Positions 17,758-26,336 of a stretch of 64,000 nt of DNA are shown in pieces. A program made the position numbers and the translations under genes. The DNA comes from Burkholderia sp. L27(2015) (GTDB lineage: Bacteria > Pseudomonadota > Gammaproteobacteria > Burkholderiales > Burkholderiaceae): assembly GCF_009765705.1 (NCBI RefSeq), contig NZ_LMUX01000009.1:1-64000 (forward strand), in the 5' to 3' direction. The stretch's first letter is position 1, and every line of letters begins with the position of its first letter. The notes under the pieces were generated by a model. The model saw nothing but the letters and a program-made list of their open reading frames with translations, did no database searches and had not been told where the DNA came from.

Positions 17758-18747
17758 ATGGCTGAGCCGATCTGGATTTCCGAACAAAACGTTGTTGGGC
17801 TGATGAGCCTTGCGGAAGCGATTACTGCTCTGGAGAGCGGACTCGCTCTTCAAGCCCGAGGTGAAGCGCAGAACATGGTCAAGACGCATGTCGCCTGGGG
17901 CCATAACAATCTGCATGCGATCGGCGCGGTCTATCCGGGCGCAGGCTTGATTGGCACCAAGACATGGGCGCATACGACGGGCGGCGCGTGTCCGCTGCTG
18001 GTTCTTTTCGATGCGGCAACCGGCCAGCTCCAGGCGATTATCGAAGCCTTTGCGCTGGGTCAGATGCGTACCGGCGGCATTTCGGGCGTCGCGACCAAAT
18101 GGCTCGCTCGCCCCGAGGCCGATACGCTCGCTTTGATCGGTACCGGCAAGCAGGCGCTTGCGCAATTAGCGGCGGTCGCGGCGGTGCGCAAGTTGCGCGA
18201 AGTGCGGGTATTCAGCCCGAACGCGCAGCGACGTGCAGCGTTTATCGAGCGCGCCGCGGCGCAGTGTGCGCAGTTGGAGATCGCCTTCGTCGATGCCACG
18301 AGCATCGAGGCGGCGGTCAAGGATGCGGCAATCATCACGACCGTGACGCGAGCAACGGAACCGTTCTTGTATGCGCGATCCGTGGCGCCCGGCACGCATA
18401 TCAACGCCGTGGGCGCGATCACGTCGGAACGTGCCGAACTAGGCGGCGACGTTTTCGCGCGTTGCGACATTGCCGTAGCAGACGATCTTCAGGCAGTACA
18501 AAACTTGTCGAGCGAGTTTCGCGGCGCGTTCGGCGAAACCAGGAACTGGGATCGCGTGCGCTCGTTGAGCAAGGTGATCGAAGCCGCCGCGCCACGGGGT
18601 GCAAGCACTGACATTTCCATATTCAAGGCAATGGGTATGGGCATTTCCGACCTAGCGCTTGGCATCGAGATCTTGCGTCGGGCGCGGCAGGCGGGCCTGG
18701 GGACACCGCTGCCGCAGCCGCAACGACAGGCCCCTCGCCTGTTCTGA
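17758..18747 (+). CDS. ornithine cyclodeaminase / mu-crystallin family protein
   Basis: 329 residues from the ATG at 17758; a GTG at 17731 overlapping the previous stop is an alternative start. The Rossmann NAD(P) fold shows LALIGTGKQALAQLAA, preceded by ALGQMRTGGISGVATKWLARPEAD and followed by TTVTRATEPFLYARSVAPGTHINAVGAI, typical of the family. Members include ornithine cyclodeaminase, imine reductases and alanine dehydrogenase. In a degradative operon an imine or amino-acid intermediate is suggested, hinting at a nitrogen-containing substrate. The exact reaction is unknown. Confidence 0.83.
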   Translation: MAEPIWISEQNVVGLMSLAEAITALESGLALQARGEAQNMVKTHVAWGHNNLHAIGAVYPGAGLIGTKTWAHTTGGACPLLVLFDAATGQLQAIIEAFALGQMRTGGISGVATKWLARPEADTLALIGTGKQALAQLAAVAAVRKLREVRVFSPNAQRRAAFIERAAAQCAQLEIAFVDATSIEAAVKDAAIITTVTRATEPFLYARSVAPGTHINAVGAITSERAELGGDVFARCDIAVADDLQAVQNLSSEFRGAFGETRNWDRVRSLSKVIEAAAPRGASTDISIFKAMGMGISDLALGIEILRRARQAGLGTPLPQPQRQAPRLF

Positions 18748-18798
18748 ATATCCATTGCAACGCCACTAAAAAAAATAGAAATATCACGGAGACAAAAC

Positions 18799-20199
18799 AT
18801 GGCAGCCGAATTTACCGGGCAACCCCCAACCTCTGCCGGAGACAACGCTGCGGGGGACACTGCTGCGCGAGCGCTCGATGTGCGGCTCGAGATCGAAGAG
18901 GCGCCGATGGTCGCCTTCCATATCAAAGTGGGCGTGATGATTGCGCTGATCCTGTTCTTCGATGGCTACGATCTCTATAACGCGGCCTACATCGTCCACT
19001 ACGTTACCGGCCCCTGGGGCCTATCGCCGAGCAAGATCGGCCTGATGCTTTCGAGTGGCCTGGCCGGCTTTGCATTGGGCTCGGCCGTAAGCGGTTTGTT
19101 CGGCGACCGCTTCGGACGTCGCAAGGTGCTGCTGTTCGGCTGCTGGGCGTCGGGCTGCATGAGCCTCGCGATCGCGGTAGGCGCGAGCGGCCTGGTTTCG
19201 TTCATCGCGATGCGCGTCGTGATGGGCTTGGCGCTGGGTCTGCTGATGCCGCAGGCCGTCACGTTCATCAACGAGATCGCGCCCAAGCGCCTCTCGAACG
19301 TATTTACGATCTGCTTCTTTTCGATCGGCTGGTTAGGTGGCGCAAGCTCGGCCGGTTTGATCGCAGCACGATTGACGCCGATGTATGGCTGGCAAAGCCT
19401 TTACTACGTCGGTGGGATCGCGCTGGCTTTTGCGCTGGTGCTGCAATTGCTGTTGCCGGAGTCGGTGCACTTCCTTGCGAGCCGAGCGCGCTGGCCCGAG
19501 GTCAAGGCGTTGATGATCAAGATACGGCCCGACCGCGTGAGGGTATATCAGACCGCGCAGTTCACGTTCGCCAATGGCGGCGCGAACGCGGGCTCGATCG
19601 GCGAACTACTGAGCAGCCAATACCGGAGCAAGACACTCTCCTTCTGGGCGGCCGGCGCACTGAGTCTGTTCGCCTCATACGGTTTGTCGGGCTGGTTGCC
19701 GACCATCTTGCTGGCGCGTGGCGAGAACCTGTCCACCAGTTTCGCCTACGGCTCGCTGCTCTCGGCAACCTCTGTCGTCGGCGGGCTGATCGGCGGCTGG
19801 TTTGCCGACCGCGCCGGAGATCGTCGGCGCGTGCTCTGGGTTTCATGGATTCTGGGCGCCACGGCCATCGCCATACTCGCGCTGGCGGCCAACAGCTCGA
19901 TCACGTTTATCGGTATCGTCACCGCGGGCGCATTCGTGATTGGTCCGCAACTGGTACTGAACAACCTCGTTGCCTCCACTTATCCGACGGAAATCCGCAG
20001 CACGGGTGTGGGTGTGTTCCTTGGCTTGGCGCGGTTTGGCGCCATGCTCGGCCCGGCAGTCGCGGGTGTCTTGCAGCAATGGTCGGGCGGGCCGGGGATC
20101 ATGTTCGTCGTGATCGGCGCGGCTCTGCTGCTGGCCGCCACACTGCTGTTTCTTGCCGCGCCGGCCAAGAAGGCGATGGCGGCGTCTTTCGTGCATTAA
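18799..20199 (+). CDS. MFS aromatic acid:H+ symporter (AAHS family)
   Basis: 466 residues with about 12 membrane helices. Helix 1 carries the AAHS signature FFDGYDLYN (D-G-Y-D), and the loop after helix 2 carries GDRFGRRKVL (motif A). A second loop has GWFADRAGDRRRVL. This family takes up benzoate, protocatechuate, 4-hydroxybenzoate, gentisate and similar acids. It lies inside the catabolic operon, about 50 bases after the preceding gene with a cggagac ribosome site, so it is the likely substrate importer. It is the strongest evidence that the pathway starts from an aromatic or heteroaromatic acid. Confidence 0.88.
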   Translation: MAAEFTGQPPTSAGDNAAGDTAARALDVRLEIEEAPMVAFHIKVGVMIALILFFDGYDLYNAAYIVHYVTGPWGLSPSKIGLMLSSGLAGFALGSAVSGLFGDRFGRRKVLLFGCWASGCMSLAIAVGASGLVSFIAMRVVMGLALGLLMPQAVTFINEIAPKRLSNVFTICFFSIGWLGGASSAGLIAARLTPMYGWQSLYYVGGIALAFALVLQLLLPESVHFLASRARWPEVKALMIKIRPDRVRVYQTAQFTFANGGANAGSIGELLSSQYRSKTLSFWAAGALSLFASYGLSGWLPTILLARGENLSTSFAYGSLLSATSVVGGLIGGWFADRAGDRRRVLWVSWILGATAIAILALAANSSITFIGIVTAGAFVIGPQLVLNNLVASTYPTEIRSTGVGVFLGLARFGAMLGPAVAGVLQQWSGGPGIMFVVIGAALLLAATLLFLAAPAKKAMAASFVH

Positions 20200-20218
20200 C
20201 TAAAAACCGAGTCACTTC

Positions 20219-21208
20219 ATGTCAAAACTGACGCTAAGCCTGGCCATCAACGACTATGACCATGTGCGGGATCTCGTATCCGGCAGAGTGAGCGCCGAAG
20301 GTATTCAGCTCTTGCCTTCGGTGCTGCCCGTCGAAGAAATTTTCTACCGGACCACGCATTTCCAGGAATGGGACATCTCGGAGATGTCCTTCGGCAAATA
20401 CGCTTCGCTGCGCTCCCAGGGCGATGAGCGGCTGATCGCCCTGCCGATATTCCCGTCGCGCTCGTTCCGGCTCTCGTCGATTTACGTGCGCCGCGACGGC
20501 GCGGTCAAAACCGCAGCGGATTTGCGCGGCAAGAAAATCGGGCTGCCCGAGTGGGCGCAGACCGCCTCGATCTACACGCGAGGCTGGCTGACCGACACGC
20601 AAAAAATTGCACTGCAGGACGTCGAGTGGGTACAGGGCGGCGTGAATCAGGCCGGCCGCAAGGAGAAGGTCCAAATAAAATTGCCCGAGGGCGTCGCGTA
20701 TCGTCATGAACCGCAATACGCATTGACCGATCTGCTGTTGAACGGGCAGATCGATGCCATTTTCAGCGCTCGGCCGCCGGCACCGCCGGCCGAGCGTAGC
20801 GGAGAGATCGTGCGACTGTTCCCGGATTTCATCGAGGCGGAGCGCGATTATTTTCTCGAAAGCCGCGTGTTCCCTATCATGCACTTGATCGTGCTGCGCC
20901 GGGAGACGTTCGAGGCGAATCGCTGGATCGCCAGCAATCTGCTCAAGGCCTTCGAGGAGGCCAAACAAAATAGCCTGGAACGTCTGCGTGACATTACGTG
21001 TTCACACTTTCCGCTGCCGTGGATGAGCGAGCGCGCTCAGCAGGCCGAGGGTTTGTTCGGCGCGGATGTGTGGCCGTACGGGATCGAGCCGAACCGCACG
21101 ACCTTGGAAGCGTTCCTGAAGTTTGCGTATCGACAAGGCGTCTGCCATCGGCTTTTGCAACCCGAAGATCTGTTCCCACGGGAAATCCTGAGCTCGGTGA
21201 AGGTTTGA
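20219..21208 (+). CDS. 4,5-dihydroxyphthalate decarboxylase (Pht5)-like protein
   Basis: 329 residues with no signal peptide. The fold is that of periplasmic-binding proteins (LSLAINDYDHVRDLVSGRV, FQEWDISEMSFGKYASLRSQGD, ADLRGKKIGLPEWAQTASIYTRGWL), which characterises the Pht5/Ddc group of metal-free or metal-dependent aromatic decarboxylases. Later motifs IDAIFSARPP and WPYGIEPNRTTLEAFLKFAYRQG also fit. It would remove a carboxyl group from a dihydroxylated aromatic diacid in the cytoplasm. A minority of homologues are described as ABC binding proteins, but the lack of a signal peptide argues against that. It is the last gene of the operon. Confidence 0.82.
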   Translation: MSKLTLSLAINDYDHVRDLVSGRVSAEGIQLLPSVLPVEEIFYRTTHFQEWDISEMSFGKYASLRSQGDERLIALPIFPSRSFRLSSIYVRRDGAVKTAADLRGKKIGLPEWAQTASIYTRGWLTDTQKIALQDVEWVQGGVNQAGRKEKVQIKLPEGVAYRHEPQYALTDLLLNGQIDAIFSARPPAPPAERSGEIVRLFPDFIEAERDYFLESRVFPIMHLIVLRRETFEANRWIASNLLKAFEEAKQNSLERLRDITCSHFPLPWMSERAQQAEGLFGADVWPYGIEPNRTTLEAFLKFAYRQGVCHRLLQPEDLFPREILSSVKV

Positions 21209-21841
21209 TTTCGGTTCGGTTATTGAAGCTCGGCCAGGGGCCATCGCTGAGCTAAAAGTGCTGCGTAAGCAGATGCGAAAGCTGTGGGCCGTATCGGCTA
21301 TCCATGCCTGGATCGGTGCGGCGTGCCCATAGCATGCGAACATCGTAATCGCGCACGCCGATACAAACCGCAACGACGACGCGAGCGTGTGGCCCTTGCG
21401 ATCCAGCGCACGAACAAGCACCGTGCTGACCACGGACCCCAGCAGCAGCCCCACCACCACCTCGGATGTGCTGTGCGCGCCTACCATGACCCGGGAGACG
21501 CCGATCAGCACGGCGAATCCCAGGCCGCCACGTGCGGCCCATCGTGCGGTACGCTCACCGGCGCTGTGCGCGCACAGGTAAAACGCCATCGGATACACCG
21601 CACTCGAGAGCATCGTGTGGCCGCTGATCACGGTGAAATGCAACGGGCTGATTTCGAGTCCCCAGCCGGCATAGGCGAACTTCGTCACGCCGACGATAAG
21701 CGCGGCGACGCAAAAGAACGTCGCCCAGGCGACTGCGATGCGTCGGCGTCCCGTCGTCGCGAGCCAGACCATGATGATGCCGGCCAGTGGCAACGTGAGA
21801 TACGGATCCCCGAAAGCGGAGAGTAGTCTCCAAAAATTCAT
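21002..21841 (-). CDS. PAP2-family membrane phosphatase
   Basis: 279 residues from the ATG at 21841. About six hydrophobic segments lie in the first 200 residues, with PAP2 motifs KFAYAGWG (C1 lysine), VISGHTM (C2, P-S-G-H in the family) and SRVMVGAHSTSEVVVG (C3, Glu in place of the usual Asp). It probably dephosphorylates a lipid or polyprenyl diphosphate. The last 70 residues are basic, not membrane-like, and lie antisense to the Pht5-like gene, so the true end may be nearer 21252, where another frame terminates; a frameshift near 21290 is possible. It flanks the polysaccharide locus. Confidence 0.65.
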   Translation of the reverse strand: MNFWRLLSAFGDPYLTLPLAGIIMVWLATTGRRRIAVAWATFFCVAALIVGVTKFAYAGWGLEISPLHFTVISGHTMLSSAVYPMAFYLCAHSAGERTARWAARGGLGFAVLIGVSRVMVGAHSTSEVVVGLLLGSVVSTVLVRALDRKGHTLASSLRFVSACAITMFACYGHAAPIQAWIADTAHSFRICLRSTFSSAMAPGRASITEPKSNLHRAQDFPWEQIFGLQKPMADALSIRKLQERFQGRAVRLDPVRPHIRAEQTLGLLSALAHPRQRKV

Positions 21842-21960
21842 AAGCGCCAGTGATTGCAGAGAGTTTGCCGGGTCACGCGCGCAGACTGCGCGCGTCAATG
21901 TCGATCGGGAGAGGCACGGGCGGTATCAACGAAACGTCCGCCGACAAACCGGCGAACCCA

Positions 21961-23151
21961 TCAGCGAACGAGCCTGAGTGCTTCCTCGCGGTTTTCTTCT
22001 GGCCTTTCTGCCCCAGTCCTCTGCGTGCCACTTAGCGCACTGGAGCGCTCGATCAAGGTATTGACGAGGCGCCCAAAGGCCGCGCGAAAACGGGGCGCGG
22101 AAAATTTCTCGGCATTCATGCGACAGTCGGCAGCGGTAAATTGCTCGGGCGAATCTTCGAAACGAGTGAGCGCATCGTGCAACGATTCGACGGACTGCTC
22201 GTCGAAAAACAGCCCTGTGGGATGCGTATTGCCGGGCAGGCGTACCGATTCCAGCGCGCCCCCGCGGCCATACGCGATCACTGGTGTGCCGCAGGCTTGC
22301 GCCTCGACAACGGAAATGCCGAAGTCCTCTTCGGCGGCGAACACGAATGCCTTGGCACGCTGGAGATGATCGTGCAGCACATCGAACTGCTGATATCCGA
22401 GGATGTGCACGTTAGGGCTCGCAAGAGCGGCAATCTTGTTCATCTCTGGGCCGTCGCCAATGACGACTAGTTCACGCTCTGGCGTCTGTGCAAAGGCTTG
22501 GACGATTAGGTCGATACGTTTGTACGGCACCAAGCGTGACGCCGTCACGTAAAAATCTTCCTTACGCTCCATGAGCTTGAACTTATCGACGGCGACAGGC
22601 GGGTGCATGACCGTCGAGTTGCGGCGGTACACCTTGCCGATGCGTCGTCCGACAAAGGCTGAATTGGCGATCAGGTGATCCACGCCGTTGGCCGACCGCG
22701 CGTCCCAATTGCGAATATAGTGCAGCAGCATGCGCGCGGCGATTGACTTGACGCCAGCGTCCAGACCCGATTCTTTCAGGTACTGGTGCTGCAGGTCCCA
22801 TGCGTAACGTATCGGCGAGTGCACGTAGCTCACGTGCAGTTGGCTCGGGCCGGTGAGTACGCCTTTGGCGACCGCATACGAACTCGAGATCACGAGGTCA
22901 TAGCGCGACAGATCCAATTGCTCGATGGCTAGAGGCATCAGCGGAAGGTAGTTCCGATAATGCTTCTTGGCAAAGGGCAGCTTCTGGATGAATGAGGTAT
23001 GAACAGGCTTGCCGCGCAAACACTCGCGCTCGCCCAGGAAATCGACCAGGCTAAACAGGTCGGCCTCGGGAAAACAGTCGATGATTTGTTCGAGGACCCG
23101 TTCGGCTCCTCCATAGACAACCAACCAGTCATGGACGATGGCAACTTTCAT
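21961..23151 (-). CDS. GT4-type glycosyltransferase (GT-B fold)
   Basis: 396 residues. The N-terminal MKVAIVHDWLVVYGGAERVL is the classical GT1/GT4 opening. The C-terminal half has the donor-site motif FYVTASRLVPYKRIDLIVQAF and the E-x7-E motif EEDFGISVVEAQACGTPVIAY. It transfers a sugar from a nucleotide donor, very likely GDP-mannose given manC nearby, to the lipid-linked repeat unit in the cytoplasm. It has the same orientation as the PAP2 gene at 23298-23996. Sugar and linkage cannot be predicted. Confidence 0.88.
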   Translation of the reverse strand: MKVAIVHDWLVVYGGAERVLEQIIDCFPEADLFSLVDFLGERECLRGKPVHTSFIQKLPFAKKHYRNYLPLMPLAIEQLDLSRYDLVISSSYAVAKGVLTGPSQLHVSYVHSPIRYAWDLQHQYLKESGLDAGVKSIAARMLLHYIRNWDARSANGVDHLIANSAFVGRRIGKVYRRNSTVMHPPVAVDKFKLMERKEDFYVTASRLVPYKRIDLIVQAFAQTPERELVVIGDGPEMNKIAALASPNVHILGYQQFDVLHDHLQRAKAFVFAAEEDFGISVVEAQACGTPVIAYGRGGALESVRLPGNTHPTGLFFDEQSVESLHDALTRFEDSPEQFTAADCRMNAEKFSAPRFRAAFGRLVNTLIERSSALSGTQRTGAERPEENREEALRLVR

Positions 23152-23297
23152 ACGCCTCCCGCGAAATTACAGTCCTTCTGTTGTACGCCGGATGCGTTTG
23201 AAGTTCTGTTCGTATTCCCACCCATCGTCACTGCGTACCGCGTTGCATCGCTCGATGACAGCTCTGCCAGCGCTTCGCGATGTGCTTTCAACGCGCC

Positions 23298-23996
23298 TCA
23301 CAAGGCCTTCGTCAACCCCTGCACTAGCGAACGCAACTCGTCGAACTGCATCGCGAGTTCGAAGCTCAGGATAAAGGCCATCGCATAGAAGGCCCCCGGA
23401 TATCCTCGCGCTAAGGTCAACACGGGTGCCGCGACGCGCGTTCGGACATACGGCACATTCATCACGCAGGCCATCCCGACGCCGAGGGCCGCGCCCACGA
23501 GCACATCGCTTGCGTAATGCAGGCCGAGAAACACACGCGGCAGACAAATCAGTATCGCAGCGTGCAGCAGTGCGTAGATGCCCACACGCCACGACGCCAC
23601 GAAAATGCCCGTGGCGACCGCGCACCACAACATCGCGTGATCGCTCGGGAATGAGCTCCAGGTGCGCAACAACGGTTCCTTTACGTCTGCGGTGGACGGA
23701 AACAGCGCCTCAAATGCCGGGTTGTACATCGGCCTGATCCTAAACGGCAGATAGTGAGCCATCAGTCGGCCCAGTATCAATGCAAGCAGGCCGCTCACGA
23801 TTGTGACGATGACGACTTCGTGGTTGCGTCGAGGCTGCCCACTGGGCTTGAACCACACCCACCACAATAGGGCGACCAGAACCAAACCTTTGAAGATATA
23901 GTGGTTGGCGACTGCCAGGACGATATGTGGGACGAGAGGCGACTGAAACGTAATGTGGCTCAGATAGTCGATGACCTGTGTATCGAAGGCGTTCAT
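23298..23996 (-). CDS. PAP2-family phosphatase, possible undecaprenyl-diphosphatase
   Basis: 232 residues with several membrane helices. Motifs: C1 around RPMYNP (R-P), C2 SSFPSDHAML (P-S-D-H), and C3 PRVFLGLHYASDVLVGAALG (R...H...D), all intact. The periplasmic active site would hydrolyse undecaprenyl diphosphate released when repeat units are polymerised, recycling the carrier. Its location beside a glycosyltransferase and manC supports that role. The segment between 23152 and 23297 has no gene. Confidence 0.83.
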   Translation of the reverse strand: MNAFDTQVIDYLSHITFQSPLVPHIVLAVANHYIFKGLVLVALLWWVWFKPSGQPRRNHEVVIVTIVSGLLALILGRLMAHYLPFRIRPMYNPAFEALFPSTADVKEPLLRTWSSFPSDHAMLWCAVATGIFVASWRVGIYALLHAAILICLPRVFLGLHYASDVLVGAALGVGMACVMNVPYVRTRVAAPVLTLARGYPGAFYAMAFILSFELAMQFDELRSLVQGLTKAL

Positions 23997-24798
23997 TTAT
24001 TGTTCTCCGTATCTGCGATTCTTCGATCGAGTTCTCGCCCACCTCAATGCATGGACGAACGTGCCGACAGCGACGCGCGGCGCATGCGCACACATCCACG
24101 ATTCCTTCTGCTTTGTAATCGCGAATTGTCATTCTTCTGTCATGTGTCTCATGGTAGGGAAAGTCAGCTATCTGAACCGTCTGTTCGGTAACGAAATGAC
24201 CGATCATTTTCGCCGTAGGGGCAGAACGCGAAAAATAAATAATCTATGACGGAGTGCTTAATAAAATGTCGATAGAAATTTATGAGTTGCGGTCCAGGGC
24301 GTTTTGCCCGAACATCTCTACGTACTTTCCCGGACATCGGCATGGGCTCAACGTCACTAGAGCGTGGCGGGCAAACGATCTGAGGACCCGAGCGCAGTAG
24401 GGTCGGGTCGGATCAGGCTTTATGTTTCATTGTGTATCCGTTTGGAACTTGCCCTGCACAGGGGGTTCGAACTGCTGGTCTCAAGAAGACTACCCATTGA
24501 TCGCTCGGCTTACAGGATCCTTGGAGCGGAAATAGTTCGTGATGCGCCTATTTGACGCGTGCGTTGCCCAGCCCGAGAACGAGGCTGTGCCGCTCGCTCG
24601 ATCCTGGCCTCGACCTTGATCCTGATTTGATCCTTGTCCGATGGACAACCCCGTTCGCTATCAACAACTGCCGACCATTACATATCGTCGAATCGACAAT
24701 GCATTTCCGTTTCAGACCCACTTCTCTCATATAGGTCGTACGAATTTGTCGAGTTCCCAGGAGACACCGAATGCACCACCCAATGAAGGATGCACGCG
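23997..24798. other. long intergenic region upstream of the sigma54 activator gene
   Basis: About 800 bases with no recognised gene; open frames here are short and compositionally unlike their neighbours. A TGGAACT-N4-CTGCA sequence at 24443-24458 keeps the GG-N10-GC of a sigma54 promoter but misses two consensus bases, so it is weak. A GGTTCGAA string at 24471 resembles a tRNA T-loop but no cloverleaf surrounds it. An aagga ribosome site (24786-24790) belongs to the following gene. Confidence 0.4.
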
Positions 24799-26304
24799 AT
24801 GAACAAACAACCTGGAGGACACCTCCTATACGTGTCGAGGACGCCGGACCCCGCTCTGCAGGCGTTGTTGACTGAGAGAGGCTGGGCGGTCTCGACGACC
24901 GGGTCGCTGCGCGAGGCGCAACGGCTGCTGTCGAAACAAGCGCCTATCGTCGGACTGTTCGATTTCCACAGCGGTTTTACGACGCGCCAAATCTCCGCGT
25001 ATGAGAGCGTGTTCACTGTGCCTGGTGTAGGGTGGGTTACCACTGTATCCGAGGCCCAGTTGGAGCAGAGCCAGACGCTACGGATGATACGGCTGTATTT
25101 TTTCGATTTTGTCGCGTTGCCGTGCTCTGCAGACCGTGTCGTCGATGCCGTCGACCATGCGCACGGCATGACCACGGTCGATAAGGCAGGCACCGAAACG
25201 GCGCCGGTCGAGGACCTTGAAATGATCGGAACCTGCGAAGCGATGCAGACCCTGTTCCGAACGATAGGAAAGGTGGCCAACACGGATGCGCCGGTGCTCG
25301 TCTACGGCGAATCCGGAACCGGTAAGGAGTTGACCGCAGCGGCCATCCATAAGCGGTCGGTCCGCAGCAAAGGGCCGTTCGTCGCCATCAACTGCGGCGC
25401 GATTCCTCACGAACTGCTGCAGTCCGAGTTGTTCGGTTACGAGCGCGGCGCCTTTACGGGGGCACAACAACGCAAAATCGGACACGTCGAATCGGCAGAT
25501 GGAGGCACGCTGTTTCTCGACGAGATCGGCGACCTGCCGCTCGAGAGTCAGGTCGGTCTATTGCGCTTCCTTCAGGAGCGAAAGATCCAGCGCTTGGGCT
25601 CCCACGAGACTATCGCTGTCGATGTGCGCATCATTTCGGCAACCCACGTTGAACTTGAGGAGGCCGTGCGCAACGGTACTTTTCGCTCCGACCTGTACCA
25701 TCGGCTCTGCGTGTTGCGACTGGTCGAGCCGCCCTTGCGCGCGCGCGGCAAAGACATCGAGATCCTTGCGCACCACATGCTCGAACGTTTTCGGGGCGAC
25801 AGCCCACGGCGCATCCGCGGCTTTTCCGAGGCGGCGATTCGGGCGATCTATAGTTATGATTGGCCGGGCAATGTTCGCGAACTGATCAATCGCGTCAGGC
25901 GTGCCATCGTCATGACCGAGGGACGTGTCGTGACGCCCGCAGACCTTGAACTCGAACACTGTGTGGACGCCGGTGTCGTTACCCTCATCGACGCCCGCGA
26001 AGCGGCCGAACGTCAGGCCATCGAAGACGCGTTATTGCATCATCGAAATCGCCTCAACCGGGCGGCCCAGGCGCTCGGGATCTCGCGTGCCACGCTCTAC
26101 CGGCTGATACAAAGTCATGGTTTGCGCGCAGACACGCAGGAGTCGACAACTGCACAAGCGTCGCCCGAAGAGAGCTCGGATGCTTCGAGCGGCCAGAACG
26201 GATCGGCTTCCGACTCCAGCCGCGACCCGGGCCCCGCGTTGAGCCCTCGTGAGATCGATGGCGAAGCGCTCGCATTGATTCGGCAGCCGGCGCCCTCTGC
26301 CTGA
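24799..26304 (+). CDS. sigma54-dependent transcriptional activator, VpsR/FleQ-like
   Basis: 501 residues from the ATG at 24799, which has an aagga site 8 bases upstream; another ATG is at 24790. Residues 1-125 are a degenerate receiver-like domain as in VpsR/FleQ. The AAA+ domain has Walker A GESGTGKE (170-177), the sigma54-contact loop GAFTGA (217-222), Walker [12 protein letters not shown] and the arginine-finger region. The Fis-type helix-turn-helix [21 protein letters not shown] is followed by a Ser/Gly-rich tail. VpsR-type proteins bind c-di-GMP and switch on exopolysaccharide genes with RpoN. The candidate -24/-12 promoter at 28970 is an obvious target. BerB of B. cenocepacia is a functional analogue; orthology is not shown here. 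Confidence 0.88.
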   Translation: MNKQPGGHLLYVSRTPDPALQALLTERGWAVSTTGSLREAQRLLSKQAPIVGLFDFHSGFTTRQISAYESVFTVPGVGWVTTVSEAQLEQSQTLRMIRLYFFDFVALPCSADRVVDAVDHAHGMTTVDKAGTETAPVEDLEMIGTCEAMQTLFRTIGKVANTDAPVLVYGESGTGKELTAAAIHKRSVRSKGPFVAINCGAIPHELLQSELFGYERGAFTGAQQRKIGHVESADGGTLFLDEIGDLPLESQVGLLRFLQERKIQRLGSHETIAVDVRIISATHVELEEAVRNGTFRSDLYHRLCVLRLVEPPLRARGKDIEILAHHMLERFRGDSPRRIRGFSEAAIRAIYSYDWPGNVRELINRVRRAIVMTEGRVVTPADLELEHCVDAGVVTLIDAREAAERQAIEDALLHHRNRLNRAAQALGISRATLYRLIQSHGLRADTQESTTAQASPEESSDASSGQNGSASDSSRDPGPALSPREIDGEALALIRQPAPSA

Positions 26305-26336
26305 GTAGTAGACCAATAACCGCGCGACGCGCGAGC

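Noticed and set aside
21854-22369. 171-residue plus-strand frame antisense to the GT4 gene
   Set aside because: Shadow of a clear GT4 glycosyltransferase on the other strand.
24460-24500. GGTTCGAA string resembling a tRNA T-loop
   Set aside because: No acceptor, anticodon or D-arm pairing could be built around it.
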